From the NCBI RefSeq assembly GCF_029026145.1, contig NZ_CP119078.1, forward strand, positions 1,082,501-1,146,500: 64,000 nt of DNA, given 5' to 3'. This document shows, in pieces, positions 47,601-54,665 of this stretch (the first letter of the stretch is position 1; each line of letters begins with the position of its first letter). The position numbers were made by a program, and so were the translations under genes. The DNA comes from Legionella cardiaca. Its GTDB lineage: Bacteria > Pseudomonadota > Gammaproteobacteria > Legionellales > Legionellaceae. Below the pieces are notes generated by a model that did not search any database, was not told where the DNA came from, and saw nothing but the letters and a program-made list of their open reading frames with translations.

Positions 47601-50441
47601 CAGAAAAGAGATATGAAACAAGTTGTTGAGTTTTATCAACAATGGTTAGCGGGTGCAGATGAATATTATTTCAGCAAGGATCTTGGCAAAAATCCGCAAT
47701 TAATAACCGCTATTTATGGTCGTGGTTATAGCTTTATGGATGAATTTTATAATCAGTTACGTGAATCAAGTTCTCAAAGCGATGTAAGTACATTGTCACC
47801 AGAAAACCAAGTAGAACGACGTGAACTGGTATTCGGAACATTAACCGATGTTATGAAGCATTCGTCAGGTTATTGTGTTTCCTGTAAAGCTGTGGCTGAT
47901 GTAGTCAAGCTTCTTATGGGACAAGGGAAACCCACAGAAAGCAATCCCGAACAAGACAGAAATTACTGTAAAGCCTTGGCACAATTTTTCGATCAAAATT
48001 GGTTGAAGAAAAAAGAACCTCACACACTTAGTAGCGCGGAAATAGAACAAAACGGTGCGCTGTTGTCGTTGGTTATGAAGATAGTAACAACACACTATAG
48101 TGCTGAGAAAGATGCGACCTTGGCATTTGTTAAGAGATTTTCTGAGTCTGTTAATGAGCATTTCCGCGAGAGTTTTATGGACTCTGAGGATTTGGCAAAA
48201 GTGTTTGCTTCAAATCCCAAGATTACAGAGCTATTAACGCTGCATACTAATAAAGCAGATATAGGTTATTTCATTGATTTAATCATTAAGAATGAAACAG
48301 CTACATTTGGTGAGGAGCGTTTAACAAAACTTCTAGACTATCTTGCAAAAAATGCAGACAAGTTAAAAGCTAAACCTTCGTTGATTAGGCCGTTATTTAC
48401 TTTAACACTTCTCGATAGTAGCCAGAATCCAGCTAATAATTATTTGCCTGAAGTTGATGTCTTGGATGAGCTTCCTAGAAAGACTGAAAGCAGTGTCTGG
48501 TATTTCCTCTCTCAAAGAATGCCGCTCAAGGGAGAACACTGTGATACTTTCTTTAAAATGTTATTAGATAACAAGGAGCACGAGGATCTTGAAAAGAAAG
48601 TTATAAAACCTTTGCTTAAGTTGCCACCGTACATTCCATTGTCTTATATCACTGAACAGTTGAAGTTTAACCCGGGTCGTTATCAGCTTGAAGAATGCCA
48701 CTCCAGGTTAGAAGAAGTTGGCGCGGCAGCCAAAGTCCTGAATGACTTTATGCAAAATAGAGGTATTGTCAAATCTGAGACAACCTATGGAACTCCTGAG
48801 AAACCGCGTGATTATAAACAGTTAGTAGAGCAGTTTACTGAAATGTCACCTGCACGTAACAAAGAGTTCTTTAAAACGGCTGCAAAATACGGCAATGTAC
48901 CATTAGATACCGTACAATCTTTAGCCAGAACTTATGCAGAAGATGCCTCAGTCTTGAAGAGTCAAACGGACCTTAAAAAGACCTTTGATTTAGCAGATAA
49001 AATTTCTCGATTATCTAAGGATAAAAAGGAATTTGCGGAAGAGAAATTTGATGAAGCCTTGTCTAAGATCACACTGGTAAGCGTTGAACAGATGACTGAT
49101 TTCGTCGATCTCATTGCAGCAACAGGTGAGCTTGATTCTCAAACGATGGAACAATTATATAGTGAATGGGATAACAAAGAGCTTACACAACAACGCTTGG
49201 CGGTAATTGAGCAAATCAGGCGTTTTGAAATAGTCTACACAGAGGCTCATTTACTTACCAGATACTTGTCAAGCAACATGGACGCTACAGTTAATGAGAA
49301 ATATAAAGCATTTCTTGATCTAGCAAACAATAAAGCTAAATACGCTGGTTTAGGAAATGCAATGTATCCTATCTCTAATGCTTACTTTGCCGGTACAATT
49401 AAAACTGATAAAGTTAAAGAAGCATTTGATCTCGTTAATGAAGCAACTGAGTTGCAAAAGAGCCAAAAATATAGTTCTTATTTCTCATCATTCGCTAGAA
49501 ATCAAGAGAAGCGACAAAGGCTCATGCAATATTTGCATCATGACTTATTAGATTTAGACAAGGATCCTAAGTTTAAAGAGCTTTGTTTCTCTAAATATGA
49601 GCAACTGGCTAAAAAATTGTCTGATCTGCCTGTTCCTAAAAAATTGGCTGATGATAAAAAGGCGCGTGTGGATTTACGTCATCATTTCCAACAACTGATT
49701 GGTTTTGCTCGCGAATTGGTTGCTGTTGCCAAACATCCATTTGGAGCCCCGAATGCGAAGGCAAACTTGGATCAATCCGCTGTCGATATTGTTCAGAAAC
49801 ATAATACTTATTTTGCTGAACAACAAAAACGTTATGCTAGTTTTTGGTGGGTAAACAAAGACCGTCGTGGACAGGCAAACACGTTGTTTAACAATTTAGC
49901 ACGCGTGCAACTCCATTCTGCCGATGCTAAAGAAACATATTATCATGAGGCTCTTAAAGCAATTTGGAATTCGCAAAAACAGTTACTGGCTAGTGATGTT
50001 GATACAACGCGAAATTCAAAAGGTTATAGCCGATTGTATGATATTACGGTGCAAATGTTCATTACTGTGGCAAACGATTGGTTGACGGATAATGAAGCTT
50101 CTCTAGAGAGCAAGGTGGCTGTCAATGGTCTTCTCCAGGAGCAATTAAGTTTCCATATTGATTTACTTGCCGATAGACTTCCCGATGGTAAGTTGAAAGA
50201 TATGATGTATCAGCTCATAGGACAAGACGTCAAGGATAGTCCCGATAATCGATGGGCTCCAGGTTCTACTACTTTGAAAGATTTAAGTGATGTACTTAAA
50301 AAACATCAAAATAGTATTCCTAAGCCTTTGAAGTATCTTGCCAATAATCTTGATTGCCTGATCAGCTTATCTGATACAGTTTCTGAAGAACAGAAGATTG
50401 CTGCAGAGGAAGAGCTGTACTCTCAACATCGACATAACTAA
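38679..50441 (+). CDS. giant SecA-like ATPase with J-domain-like motif, 3920 residues
   Basis: Unknown function; no named protein recognised. A single uninterrupted frame with a good GGAG site. Residues 1-890 are a soluble N-terminal region, followed by a Gln/Glu-rich coiled coil (about 898-938) and then some 1200 mostly helical residues. A SecA-like motor spans about 2130-2680: Walker A RTGQGKS (Gly2173-Ser2177), SecA-like NYATIGNFSLF, Walker B DECD (2281-2284), an insert of about 210 residues of preprotein-binding-domain size, GCTGTA (2494-2499), SSRMGRGTDI (2616-2625) and QERGRQGRNG (2648-2657). A helical pair around His2900-Pro-Asp2902 (YHPDK) looks like helices II-III of a J domain. The last 1000 residues are helical and the C-terminus has EEQKIAAEEE (3903-3912), resembling Dot/Icm E-block signals. 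No signal peptide or clear membrane span. SecA itself is about 900 residues with motors at the N-terminus, so this is a distinct protein. It may unfold or translocate protein in the host or the bacterium. Confidence 0.9.
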   Translation: MSREMIDRIKKDHLRSIESTLKSTYLAHKYDEINSKTRTEVKKREEELFNQNRHLVVDKNKPPYTPYNGTGHYYYQIPTTEIRPGVFIESRHEDRFRVPDYPIRQRYTTEYEERFTKTIWEGHGGLEALISAEIEALKPEAVLNQLLQRHPWLKNLSTALTIYSTSIIYKFMEDFIQEQLLTLLKSKISSWNDLSLSAMESKKLEWKPVDEDRLEKHIEGYPLSAVESFYIKSVREEYPSQYREHASYNYSGNAGPEIQKFNAPLTRIDVLRLLHNNDSSAMKASIVNGIACTTHAPFHYEELKLLSPTEWDFFETLVINMGTEKSPCWIALNKEQTGGWTAYIPDSGDVAIGDLEKRLSAVPGKIKTQLVNYDSNRALNNIDKLNNVTEWHAVLFGRVIPWCTHQQATPLAAYRNNVPLSLLHQQTIEQCLSNVGAYSYYYSSSELKAVTQAFRYRQPFTKKSMYELKANFPTIDRECLLESFSALGNVNASDILTAFDKRQIQISADLKDLSVHEDYDQYLFNALTVSYHNPSISRISFRAYSNPQIDKLFEYDVNLKTAKPSSHHFEKRVFANPMQCVARNRFLEAAKPDVLNNAKNGIRERRILWDSTGPEIVEFFKLHGKSFDLDFANSVNKFNTEWRKTFCDHEKRGSTTETEWAFAQIAQMGPKGLDEMFKVLEGYTLRDMDSKEPAPNLDCTFDLHGGLTDEPHDYIKHLTTKINNFDFRKKGCVPLFKSLSLIVPEPLTVESKKALLNLIRAVDARRKAFPKDIGEVVLHNIKNSADNADFIKELHKMATAENLQVVVNIPEWNRTAYKDRPNQELKSLYRMVQNKVLDNQRKVNHAKLPDNTKSIYDCAEGTLDPEVFIDEKLEQLAQPWEGPDEIYPLSSQAPGIQQQLQQALAQEFQAEQEEEQQQEQEQEQEQEINQYREDEKDLITRGNIDEKCRANWESLQTEVKELSGWTKSDLSQLFSLWVGSEKDAPQVIEKIQPAAIQKLMEKASQFRMAIAKDNMPPGFYLAYSRNNKGLILCYDEAREKKALRERNLLPASKRNPFTVELHQPREAKEFHGDYRQFAAISSQTGEQQTLWQYLSIEDKDKQRRVNAKAFLDQKSHDSTEETASVIMQRWDVDNTLNSPDDFDACMHYVKKWAIAQKASPELAHALFEDSATKLTPSNLKAFGQLFNHYDIQTKHGNGSNHWLFIADQVLTNFGPEHFAIWKKRFLDASQNWSEYLEKEDVDALSLSIVTLKDKPDYQAIWWKLVDKHGEATGHMRYKDVWYAYQQIIRFVEDKNLNLNKDALFRYLDKTNDFNAKVFFDRLNRVLKNASNQLNAEIVQQRILDHIDKIDWRHNGFYYASRYEGYPYWDEALEQTRFTTTTKYGSTGYRVNWDDPTQDIISPALHALRFASKRIKLSVLQFDEFQSIIKSCNPQKKDAPHLRILVACLGIGVDKLDKSNSEEIVHHFKTLQSLDPDFIEWFNEQLILDEDELLAGTLKMRVADIVPFARLIEQQGMTRMFESLKVPNGLEAINAFGRALQCYQSLEGKGSNSEEQFVRLLKFSKHKGSLSLRSLITDYPWLIDDCKDFDTWISPAQKALSAHKVHYWSEQYHQYEIFRKQLQSIDFSKSTNLPKESELESAFAAILSDSVDPAKTRRDIISKWCLDGCDINYQDAEFRKLEQQESVEAGKYMQSQLKPRFKEQNLALCERFIRDYVAVKASLDQSQQITQLLNQLARLDNKAHYDELGKVLGLLISKAAKKDGSRYSAPQLAKWLEYFLDEDNYSNQHYPVNLLNELLDNALETNSSLLNRDLNSLKERSAFPVQELTIKKVAQSRLPNQYKPILVKLALKDASKLHFVLDAQQKLLAMHDAKVNVSWMNAATNLIGSVADLPSFTRLSTLEELTKPAEIVFGASVDETQKELWQETQIKLIDLFSEGAISNSELETYLNSNSTKSAHIKMILSQAVNWKNEEEKNKLPKLWSQLQALDETQLKELASYYGAEPIPSATLLSKLLEKDEFKVASALIHHFETVEQGLNADKSQKRHYSINPSDKASLMRVLSGFKRKGAGLLSDNEQKELINLLYYTNNYHQVAQLHTLPAGALQGRLYQALDEIKTATEPHERHLASARLLACMREVLLRKSGKWANHTQMLDLLYAALYNDESLIHQVRTGQGKSIITVMRSAYLALNGYVVDVFSAKDSLSKRDHEEFAPVLDGMGIGHAYITENAPADRYQTASARPGIGAVNYATIGNFSLFQSTHIWKGETAIPLDPANRVAWLDECDHILKDEQTQFNYSDSADSDPVYNLDEWVYRATYDFYLQQRNEGQLFVDKETGIVSVGRNKHLKPLCEYLQEKAAFAPKDSTFFQKYMIPALEGGEEAIKKRDQQLKQLLTAAHIAHGLREGEAFCIRPDMKTVSGGAAINTRFAKVVISNQIRHGSTYSDLVQQFLHVRLNKEAANGGKTPDFFVDPYTQIALSQNASYLLKKYYSKLEGCTGTAGNEEDLKLYKDVYGIEHVVKLPTHEEIGTKFLPSTFSKNQQDQVDVIVEQILQHADRPILVTCKDDIAVKELAAKIQAKLKEKSYDFSKFIVDTNDSGKAEAEIVPLAGRNGAVTISSRMGRGTDIKPESKEGLTVLRTYPAAPNVAKQERGRQGRNGALGTVRDIINFKEMQKQAESFSKSERYKERFVRIQQEQRKHLEDKLQKHKERGSTKWDDLDLSVDGEKKEAYLLTRSVMQMQHEIKLEHDKFLRRKEYLIATLSGNVMDVLHQAIEDGNQTIPAVLRTGWLDCRKHIEAAWNARLSGDTRTDTEEVYQNFFKKADQAWQTLCGLSPRLDRLCLLDLAESLTALSNGEESLEKVLDKEMAYWKPRLDEGKLVKADLSRLEALKKQVKSYFIKYHPDKVSGKEKAEQEKAELISKKLSTLKDLIEACTQKLSGKTDFAEDHLEGVSLFSEAPHKGAVIPFSGKKLDSSTQKRDMKQVVEFYQQWLAGADEYYFSKDLGKNPQLITAIYGRGYSFMDEFYNQLRESSSQSDVSTLSPENQVERRELVFGTLTDVMKHSSGYCVSCKAVADVVKLLMGQGKPTESNPEQDRNYCKALAQFFDQNWLKKKEPHTLSSAEIEQNGALLSLVMKIVTTHYSAEKDATLAFVKRFSESVNEHFRESFMDSEDLAKVFASNPKITELLTLHTNKADIGYFIDLIIKNETATFGEERLTKLLDYLAKNADKLKAKPSLIRPLFTLTLLDSSQNPANNYLPEVDVLDELPRKTESSVWYFLSQRMPLKGEHCDTFFKMLLDNKEHEDLEKKVIKPLLKLPPYIPLSYITEQLKFNPGRYQLEECHSRLEEVGAAAKVLNDFMQNRGIVKSETTYGTPEKPRDYKQLVEQFTEMSPARNKEFFKTAAKYGNVPLDTVQSLARTYAEDASVLKSQTDLKKTFDLADKISRLSKDKKEFAEEKFDEALSKITLVSVEQMTDFVDLIAATGELDSQTMEQLYSEWDNKELTQQRLAVIEQIRRFEIVYTEAHLLTRYLSSNMDATVNEKYKAFLDLANNKAKYAGLGNAMYPISNAYFAGTIKTDKVKEAFDLVNEATELQKSQKYSSYFSSFARNQEKRQRLMQYLHHDLLDLDKDPKFKELCFSKYEQLAKKLSDLPVPKKLADDKKARVDLRHHFQQLIGFARELVAVAKHPFGAPNAKANLDQSAVDIVQKHNTYFAEQQKRYASFWWVNKDRRGQANTLFNNLARVQLHSADAKETYYHEALKAIWNSQKQLLASDVDTTRNSKGYSRLYDITVQMFITVANDWLTDNEASLESKVAVNGLLQEQLSFHIDLLADRLPDGKLKDMMYQLIGQDVKDSPDNRWAPGSTTLKDLSDVLKKHQNSIPKPLKYLANNLDCLISLSDTVSEEQKIAAEEELYSQHRHN

Positions 50442-50550
50442 TCGATGCTCAGCTGGTTTGCGTTGTCCAATTATCTTATTCATTAATTGGGCTTCGCAAG
50501 CTGCACTTAATTTGCAATAATTCATTCTTATTCAATTTTCTTGTTTTTCC

Positions 50551-51192
50551 ATGTCATCATCTGTGTTGAACAATTACTATTTACAAACGATGGGTATCGA
50601 TGTTTGGCTTAAGCGCGAGCAAGTTTACTCCTGCGAGAAACAATTATTGCAATTAACACAAGAAGTTGCTTCCTGTGCACGTTGTATATTATGTAAAACA
50701 CGCACGCAAACCGTATTTGCTCGTGGTAACCCGCTTGCTAAATTAATGATAATAGGAGAAGCGCCAGGCTTTTATGAGGATAAACAGGGCCTACCATTTG
50801 TCGGTAAGGCAGGAATGCTCCTGAATCAGATGCTACTAAGTGTTGGATTAACAGAGCAGGGTGTCTATATTGCCAATGTTTTGAAATGTAGACCACCTGA
50901 AAACCGCGATCCGCGACCTGAGGAAATTATTCAGTGCAGCTCATATCTCACCAGACAAATTGAACTAATTAAACCTTATTTAATTCTTGCCCTTGGTCGT
51001 TTTGCTGGACAGTTTTTGATAAATAAAGTATCGCCTTTAAATCAGCTTCGACAAAAAGTTCATCACTATAACAATACGCCTTTTATAGTGAGTTATCATC
51101 CGGCCTATTTGCTACGTAATCCGTTAGATAAAAAAAAGGCTTATGCTGATCTACTCACAGTCAAGCAATTTTTATTGGAAAAATCTCAGTGA
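50551..51192 (+). CDS. uracil-DNA glycosylase, family 4/5 type
   Basis: Base-excision repair enzyme removing uracil from DNA, predicted iron-sulfur type. The 213-residue product has cysteines at CARCILCKTRT for the cluster and the water-activating motif IIGEAPGFYEDKQGLPFVGKAG. It also has NVLKCRPPENRDP and the C-terminal SYHPAYLLRNP loop with the conserved His. The start at 50551 has no obvious ribosome-binding site, and an ATG at 50590 (MGIDVWLKREQ) is equally possible. The following pseudopilin gene overlaps its stop by four bases. Confidence 0.88.
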   Translation: MSSSVLNNYYLQTMGIDVWLKREQVYSCEKQLLQLTQEVASCARCILCKTRTQTVFARGNPLAKLMIIGEAPGFYEDKQGLPFVGKAGMLLNQMLLSVGLTEQGVYIANVLKCRPPENRDPRPEEIIQCSSYLTRQIELIKPYLILALGRFAGQFLINKVSPLNQLRQKVHHYNNTPFIVSYHPAYLLRNPLDKKKAYADLLTVKQFLLEKSQ

Positions 51193-51668
51193 AAATGTTT
51201 GATGGTTTTACCCTGATAGAGTTGCTTTGCTGTTTATTATTGCTCAGCCTGCTCTTCTTTATCTCGTTACCGATAAGTCTCACCATGTTGCATCAAAATC
51301 AATTAGAAATCATGGAAGACGAAATATGCACAGCAATTCGCTATGCAAGAAAAATGGCATTACTGTACGATGTGCGATTGGCACTGACACCATTGGCTGA
51401 GGCGGGTGATTGGTCTCGGGGAATGATTCTTTTTGTTGATAATAAAAAACACAAATACCAACCAGGCTCACAAGTGCTTCATCAATGGCAATGGCATCAG
51501 CCTGGACTGCAAGTAAGTTGGAATGGTTTTCAATCGAATTCCTATCTTTTATTTTCAAATAATCTAAAACATGCAGCAACCAGCGGCCATTTTAATTTAC
51601 TTACCGCTGAATCAAAGCATGTGAAATTAATTGTTAATCGTTTTGGTCGCATTAATAAATCAGCCTAG
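51189..51668 (+). CDS. type II secretion/type IV pilus pseudopilin, GspH/FimT-like
   Basis: Minor pseudopilin-like protein of 159 residues. The prepilin peptidase site is at the N-terminus (FDGFTLIELL, with cleavage after Gly and the +5 Glu present), followed by a hydrophobic helix. The C-terminal half is a beta-rich domain with ARKMALLYDVRLALTP and GHFNLL, typical of the GspH/FimT family. It lies alone after the glycosylase rather than in the main lsp or pil cluster, so it may assist pilus or pseudopilus assembly. The start is a GTG at 51189 overlapping the previous stop, and an ATG at 51195 is possible. Confidence 0.78.
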   Translation: MKMFDGFTLIELLCCLLLLSLLFFISLPISLTMLHQNQLEIMEDEICTAIRYARKMALLYDVRLALTPLAEAGDWSRGMILFVDNKKHKYQPGSQVLHQWQWHQPGLQVSWNGFQSNSYLLFSNNLKHAATSGHFNLLTAESKHVKLIVNRFGRINKSA

Positions 51669-51803
51669 TAGAGACAAAAGTTGTGTATGATTATTATAAG
51701 ACCCATCTGGGCTCCCCTTGAATAAGAAAAATAGATTAAAGAATTGTCTTGGAATGGAAAAAGTTGATTACTTATCGCTACATTTGAAGATTGTGCCACT
51801 ATT

Positions 51804-51833
51804 GGGAGATCCCTCGCTACGCTCGGGATGACG
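51804..51833 (-). repeat. dispersed repeat family A, copy 3
   Basis: GGGAGATCCCTCGCTACGCT then CGGGATGACG, the reverse complement of the copy at 51880. The two face each other across 46 bases in the 337-base gap between the pseudopilin gene and ubiC, in which I see no other feature. Confidence 0.85.
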
Positions 51834-51879
51834 TGGACATTGTTAGAAAAAATATTCCTGCTTCATATAACTCTTACCT

Positions 51880-51909
51880 CATCCCGAGCGTAGCGAGGGA
51901 TCTCCCTGC
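51880..51909 (+). repeat. dispersed repeat family A, copy 4
   Basis: CATCCCGAGCGTAGCGAGGG then ATCTCCCTGC, differing from copy 1 at one base. It forms an inverted pair with copy 3, so a long hairpin of about 25 base pairs can form in RNA. Confidence 0.85.
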
Positions 51910-52005
51910 ACATTGATGTGTTTTATCAATTCGTCCTTCAAGTCAATTAGTGCTTTTACGCAGTAGGTGGTATAATTTCCCGAGTTGTGATGCGATTTAT
52001 TTACC

Positions 52006-52548
52006 ATGCTCAATCAAACAATAAAGCTAGGCGCTGCCTCTTCGTCTCCTCCAAAGGTATTGTTGCCTTGGCTTAAACACGAATTCTCTTTAACTGATAA
52101 ATTAAAAAATGAAGTAGGGGATGCATCGCTTACCATTCTTAATCAGCAATGGAAAAATCCAAGCTGGTGGGATAAATTTGCTCTTGGCATATCAACCAGT
52201 TCGGTGATGCATCGCGAAATTATTATGTCAGCCCACGGTACCCCTTGTTGGTATGCAAGAACTATAATTCCAGATTCTTGTTATCAAAAAAATTTTTTGT
52301 TTTTTAATCGCTTAAATCAAGAATCCCTGGGGGTAATTATTTTCAATACCCCGCAGGTGAAACGAAATTTGATGTTGCAATATGCAATTAATGCTTCTTC
52401 TTTAGAGTATTACTGGCTTCCTCATTTACCGATGCTTACAGAAAGTAAAGACTTATGGAGCAGGCTTTCTATTTTTTCATTACAGGAAAATGTATTTTTT
52501 TATCTTGTCGAAATCTTTTTGCCTGACTTCTTAAGGACAATAAATTGA
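52006..52548 (+). CDS. ubiC: chorismate--pyruvate lyase
   Basis: Cytosolic enzyme making 4-hydroxybenzoate and pyruvate from chorismate, the first committed step of ubiquinone synthesis. The 180-residue product has the family elements VMHREIIMSAHGTPCWYARTIIPD (about 67-90, containing the chorismate-binding Arg) and SLGVIIFNTP, and ends with a Phe/Leu-rich helix and EIFLPDF with the conserved Glu. It is weakly conserved overall, so motif and context carry the call. The stop overlaps the TTG start of ubiA, as in the E. coli ubiCA order. Confidence 0.88.
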   Translation: MLNQTIKLGAASSSPPKVLLPWLKHEFSLTDKLKNEVGDASLTILNQQWKNPSWWDKFALGISTSSVMHREIIMSAHGTPCWYARTIIPDSCYQKNFLFFNRLNQESLGVIIFNTPQVKRNLMLQYAINASSLEYYWLPHLPMLTESKDLWSRLSIFSLQENVFFYLVEIFLPDFLRTIN

Positions 52549-53393
52549 ACTGGAGTAAATATTTCAGGTTAATGCGATTTCATAAACCAATTGGTATTTT
52601 GCTTTTATGGTGGCCAACTGCCTGGGCTCTTTGGGTGGCCAATCAAGGAAAACCGTCATTAACAGTCGTAAGTCTGTTTTTATTAGGAACAATTTTTATG
52701 CGTGCTGCTGGCTGTGTTGTGAATGACATTGCAGACCGACATATCGATTTACATGTTCAACGCACAAAAACAAGACCATTGACAACAGGAGAAGTGAGCC
52801 TGGTTGAGGCATTACTGCTTTTATGCGGTTTATTATTACTATCCCTTTTTGTGTTGCTTCAGCTTCCAAAGGCATGCTTTTATTACGCCCTAATTGCCGT
52901 TTTTATTACAGTACTTTATCCTTTTTGCAAACGATTTATTCAAAGTCCTCAGCTTATACTGGGCCTTGCTTTCTCTATGGGGATTCCCATGGCGTTTGTT
53001 GCTTCAAATCAACTTCCAGACAAAACAATGTTTCTTTTACTAGGTATTAATTTTATGTGGGTCGTTGCTTATGATACAGAATATGCAATAGTTGATCGTG
53101 AAGATGATTTGCGTATTGGCGTTAAATCAACGGCCATTCTTTTTGCAGAATATGACAAATTGGCTATTGCTTGTCTGCAATTATTATTGCATTTCTTATG
53201 GCTTCCTTTAGCAATCAACCTTAAGTCTTCGCTTTTTTGGGTGGGTTGGAGCGTGGCTGGTGTGAATTTTCTGTATCAGCAAAAGCTTATCAATAAACGT
53301 AACCCGGCCGATTGTTTCAAAGCATTCACTTCTAACAATTGGTATGGCTTACTCATGTGGTTAGCAATAATAGGCTCGACGCTTAACTTTTGA
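52545..53393 (+). CDS. ubiA: 4-hydroxybenzoate polyprenyltransferase
   Basis: Membrane enzyme attaching the octaprenyl chain to 4-hydroxybenzoate. The 282-residue product has about nine membrane spans. The two aspartate-rich motifs are NDIADRHID (first DxxxD, about 65) and YDTEYAIVDREDD (second, about 180), which bind the prenyl diphosphate through magnesium. The start is a TTG at 52545, with AAGGA seven bases upstream, giving NWSKYFRLMRFHKPIG, parallel to E. coli UbiA. It is coupled to ubiC. It converges with proA, ten bases apart. Confidence 0.95.
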   Translation: MNWSKYFRLMRFHKPIGILLLWWPTAWALWVANQGKPSLTVVSLFLLGTIFMRAAGCVVNDIADRHIDLHVQRTKTRPLTTGEVSLVEALLLLCGLLLLSLFVLLQLPKACFYYALIAVFITVLYPFCKRFIQSPQLILGLAFSMGIPMAFVASNQLPDKTMFLLLGINFMWVVAYDTEYAIVDREDDLRIGVKSTAILFAEYDKLAIACLQLLLHFLWLPLAINLKSSLFWVGWSVAGVNFLYQQKLINKRNPADCFKAFTSNNWYGLLMWLAIIGSTLNF

Positions 53394-53403
53394 GTTAGAT
53401 AAG

Positions 53404-54657
53404 CTAAGGGCGAACATGTCCTTCGCCAAAAATAACCCACTTATAACTTGTTAAAGCATCTAAAGCCATGGGCCCCCGAGCATGCAGTTTTTGGGTACTA
53501 ATGCCAATCTCAGCGCCCATTCCAAATTGACCACCATCAGTAAATGCTGTGGATGCATTCACATAAACGACTGCCGCATCAACATTGTCTAGAAAATAAT
53601 TAATTGCTGTTTGCTCCTCAGCGATAATTGCCTCGCTGTGACCTGAGCTATATTTCATAATATGGTTGATTGCTTCCTCTATTGAGGAAACGGTTTTTAT
53701 TGACATTTTATATGACAGGAACTCTTCGCCAAAATCCTTGGCGCTTGCCTTAAGTAGAAGATTTTCAGGATAGGTAGATTCGAGGGCCTTATAACTTGCT
53801 TTGTCGGCGAAAATTTCAACATCTTTGTCCGCTAATAATTTGACTAGTAATGGTAAGTCAGCTATTCGATTTTCATGAATAATTAATGTATCTAAGGCAT
53901 TACAGACACTAACTCGTCTTGTTTTAGCATTATTAATAATTAAACGACCTTTCTCTATATCGCCACTTTGATCAAAATAGACATGAACAATACCCGCTCC
54001 CGTTTCAATAAAAGGTATTCTTGCATTTTCGCGTACAAAATTTATTAATGATTGACTACCTCTGGGAATACAAACATCGACAAACTTATTGGCTTTTAAT
54101 AGGCTATGCATTGCTGCTCGTTCTGGAGGCAATAAATAAACAACATTTTCATTGATTCCATGGGCGTGCAAAACCTGCTGAATAAGAGAGACTAGAAATT
54201 GGTTACTATGATAGGCTTCCTTACCACCTTTCAATACACAGGCATTGCCGGTTTTAAAGCATAAGCTAAAGGCATCAACGGTGACATTTGGTCTTGATTC
54301 ATAAATAATAGCTACTACGCCTAATGGGACAGAAACTTTTTTGATTTTCAAACCATTAGAGAGTTGTTTTTCATCTAGAACAGTTGTTCGTGGATGTGAC
54401 AAAGAAACGACAGTTTCAATATCCGCAGCAATAGAAAAAATGCGCTCTTCCGATAAGAGAAGACGATCATATTTGGGATCGTCTTTTTTCATCAATGCTA
54501 AATCTTTGCTATTTTCATTAATTAACTCAGGCATCGATGCGCGTAATTGCTGGGCTAATGTCAACAATACTTGATTACGTTTTTCTTCTTCAAGCTGCAT
54601 TAAGCTATAACTGGCGTCTTTAGTTGCTTTAAGCTGGTTAATTATTGTATCAGCCAT
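53404..54657 (-). CDS. proA: gamma-glutamyl phosphate reductase
   Basis: Second step of proline synthesis: NADPH reduction of glutamyl phosphate to glutamate semialdehyde. The 417-residue product has the aldehyde dehydrogenase-like fold. Its NADPH segment is VPLGVVAIIYESRPNVTVDA and its catalytic cysteine lies in VSVCNALDTLI. FTDGGQFGMGAEIGIST and RGPMALDALTSYKW near the end are family hallmarks. It follows proB by eight bases. A hairpin GGCGAA/TTCGCC at its very end could serve convergent transcription, but no T-tract supports a terminator. Confidence 0.96.
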   Translation of the reverse strand: MADTIINQLKATKDASYSLMQLEEEKRNQVLLTLAQQLRASMPELINENSKDLALMKKDDPKYDRLLLSEERIFSIAADIETVVSLSHPRTTVLDEKQLSNGLKIKKVSVPLGVVAIIYESRPNVTVDAFSLCFKTGNACVLKGGKEAYHSNQFLVSLIQQVLHAHGINENVVYLLPPERAAMHSLLKANKFVDVCIPRGSQSLINFVRENARIPFIETGAGIVHVYFDQSGDIEKGRLIINNAKTRRVSVCNALDTLIIHENRIADLPLLVKLLADKDVEIFADKASYKALESTYPENLLLKASAKDFGEEFLSYKMSIKTVSSIEEAINHIMKYSSGHSEAIIAEEQTAINYFLDNVDAAVVYVNASTAFTDGGQFGMGAEIGISTQKLHARGPMALDALTSYKWVIFGEGHVRP

Positions 54658-54665
54658 GAAATCTC

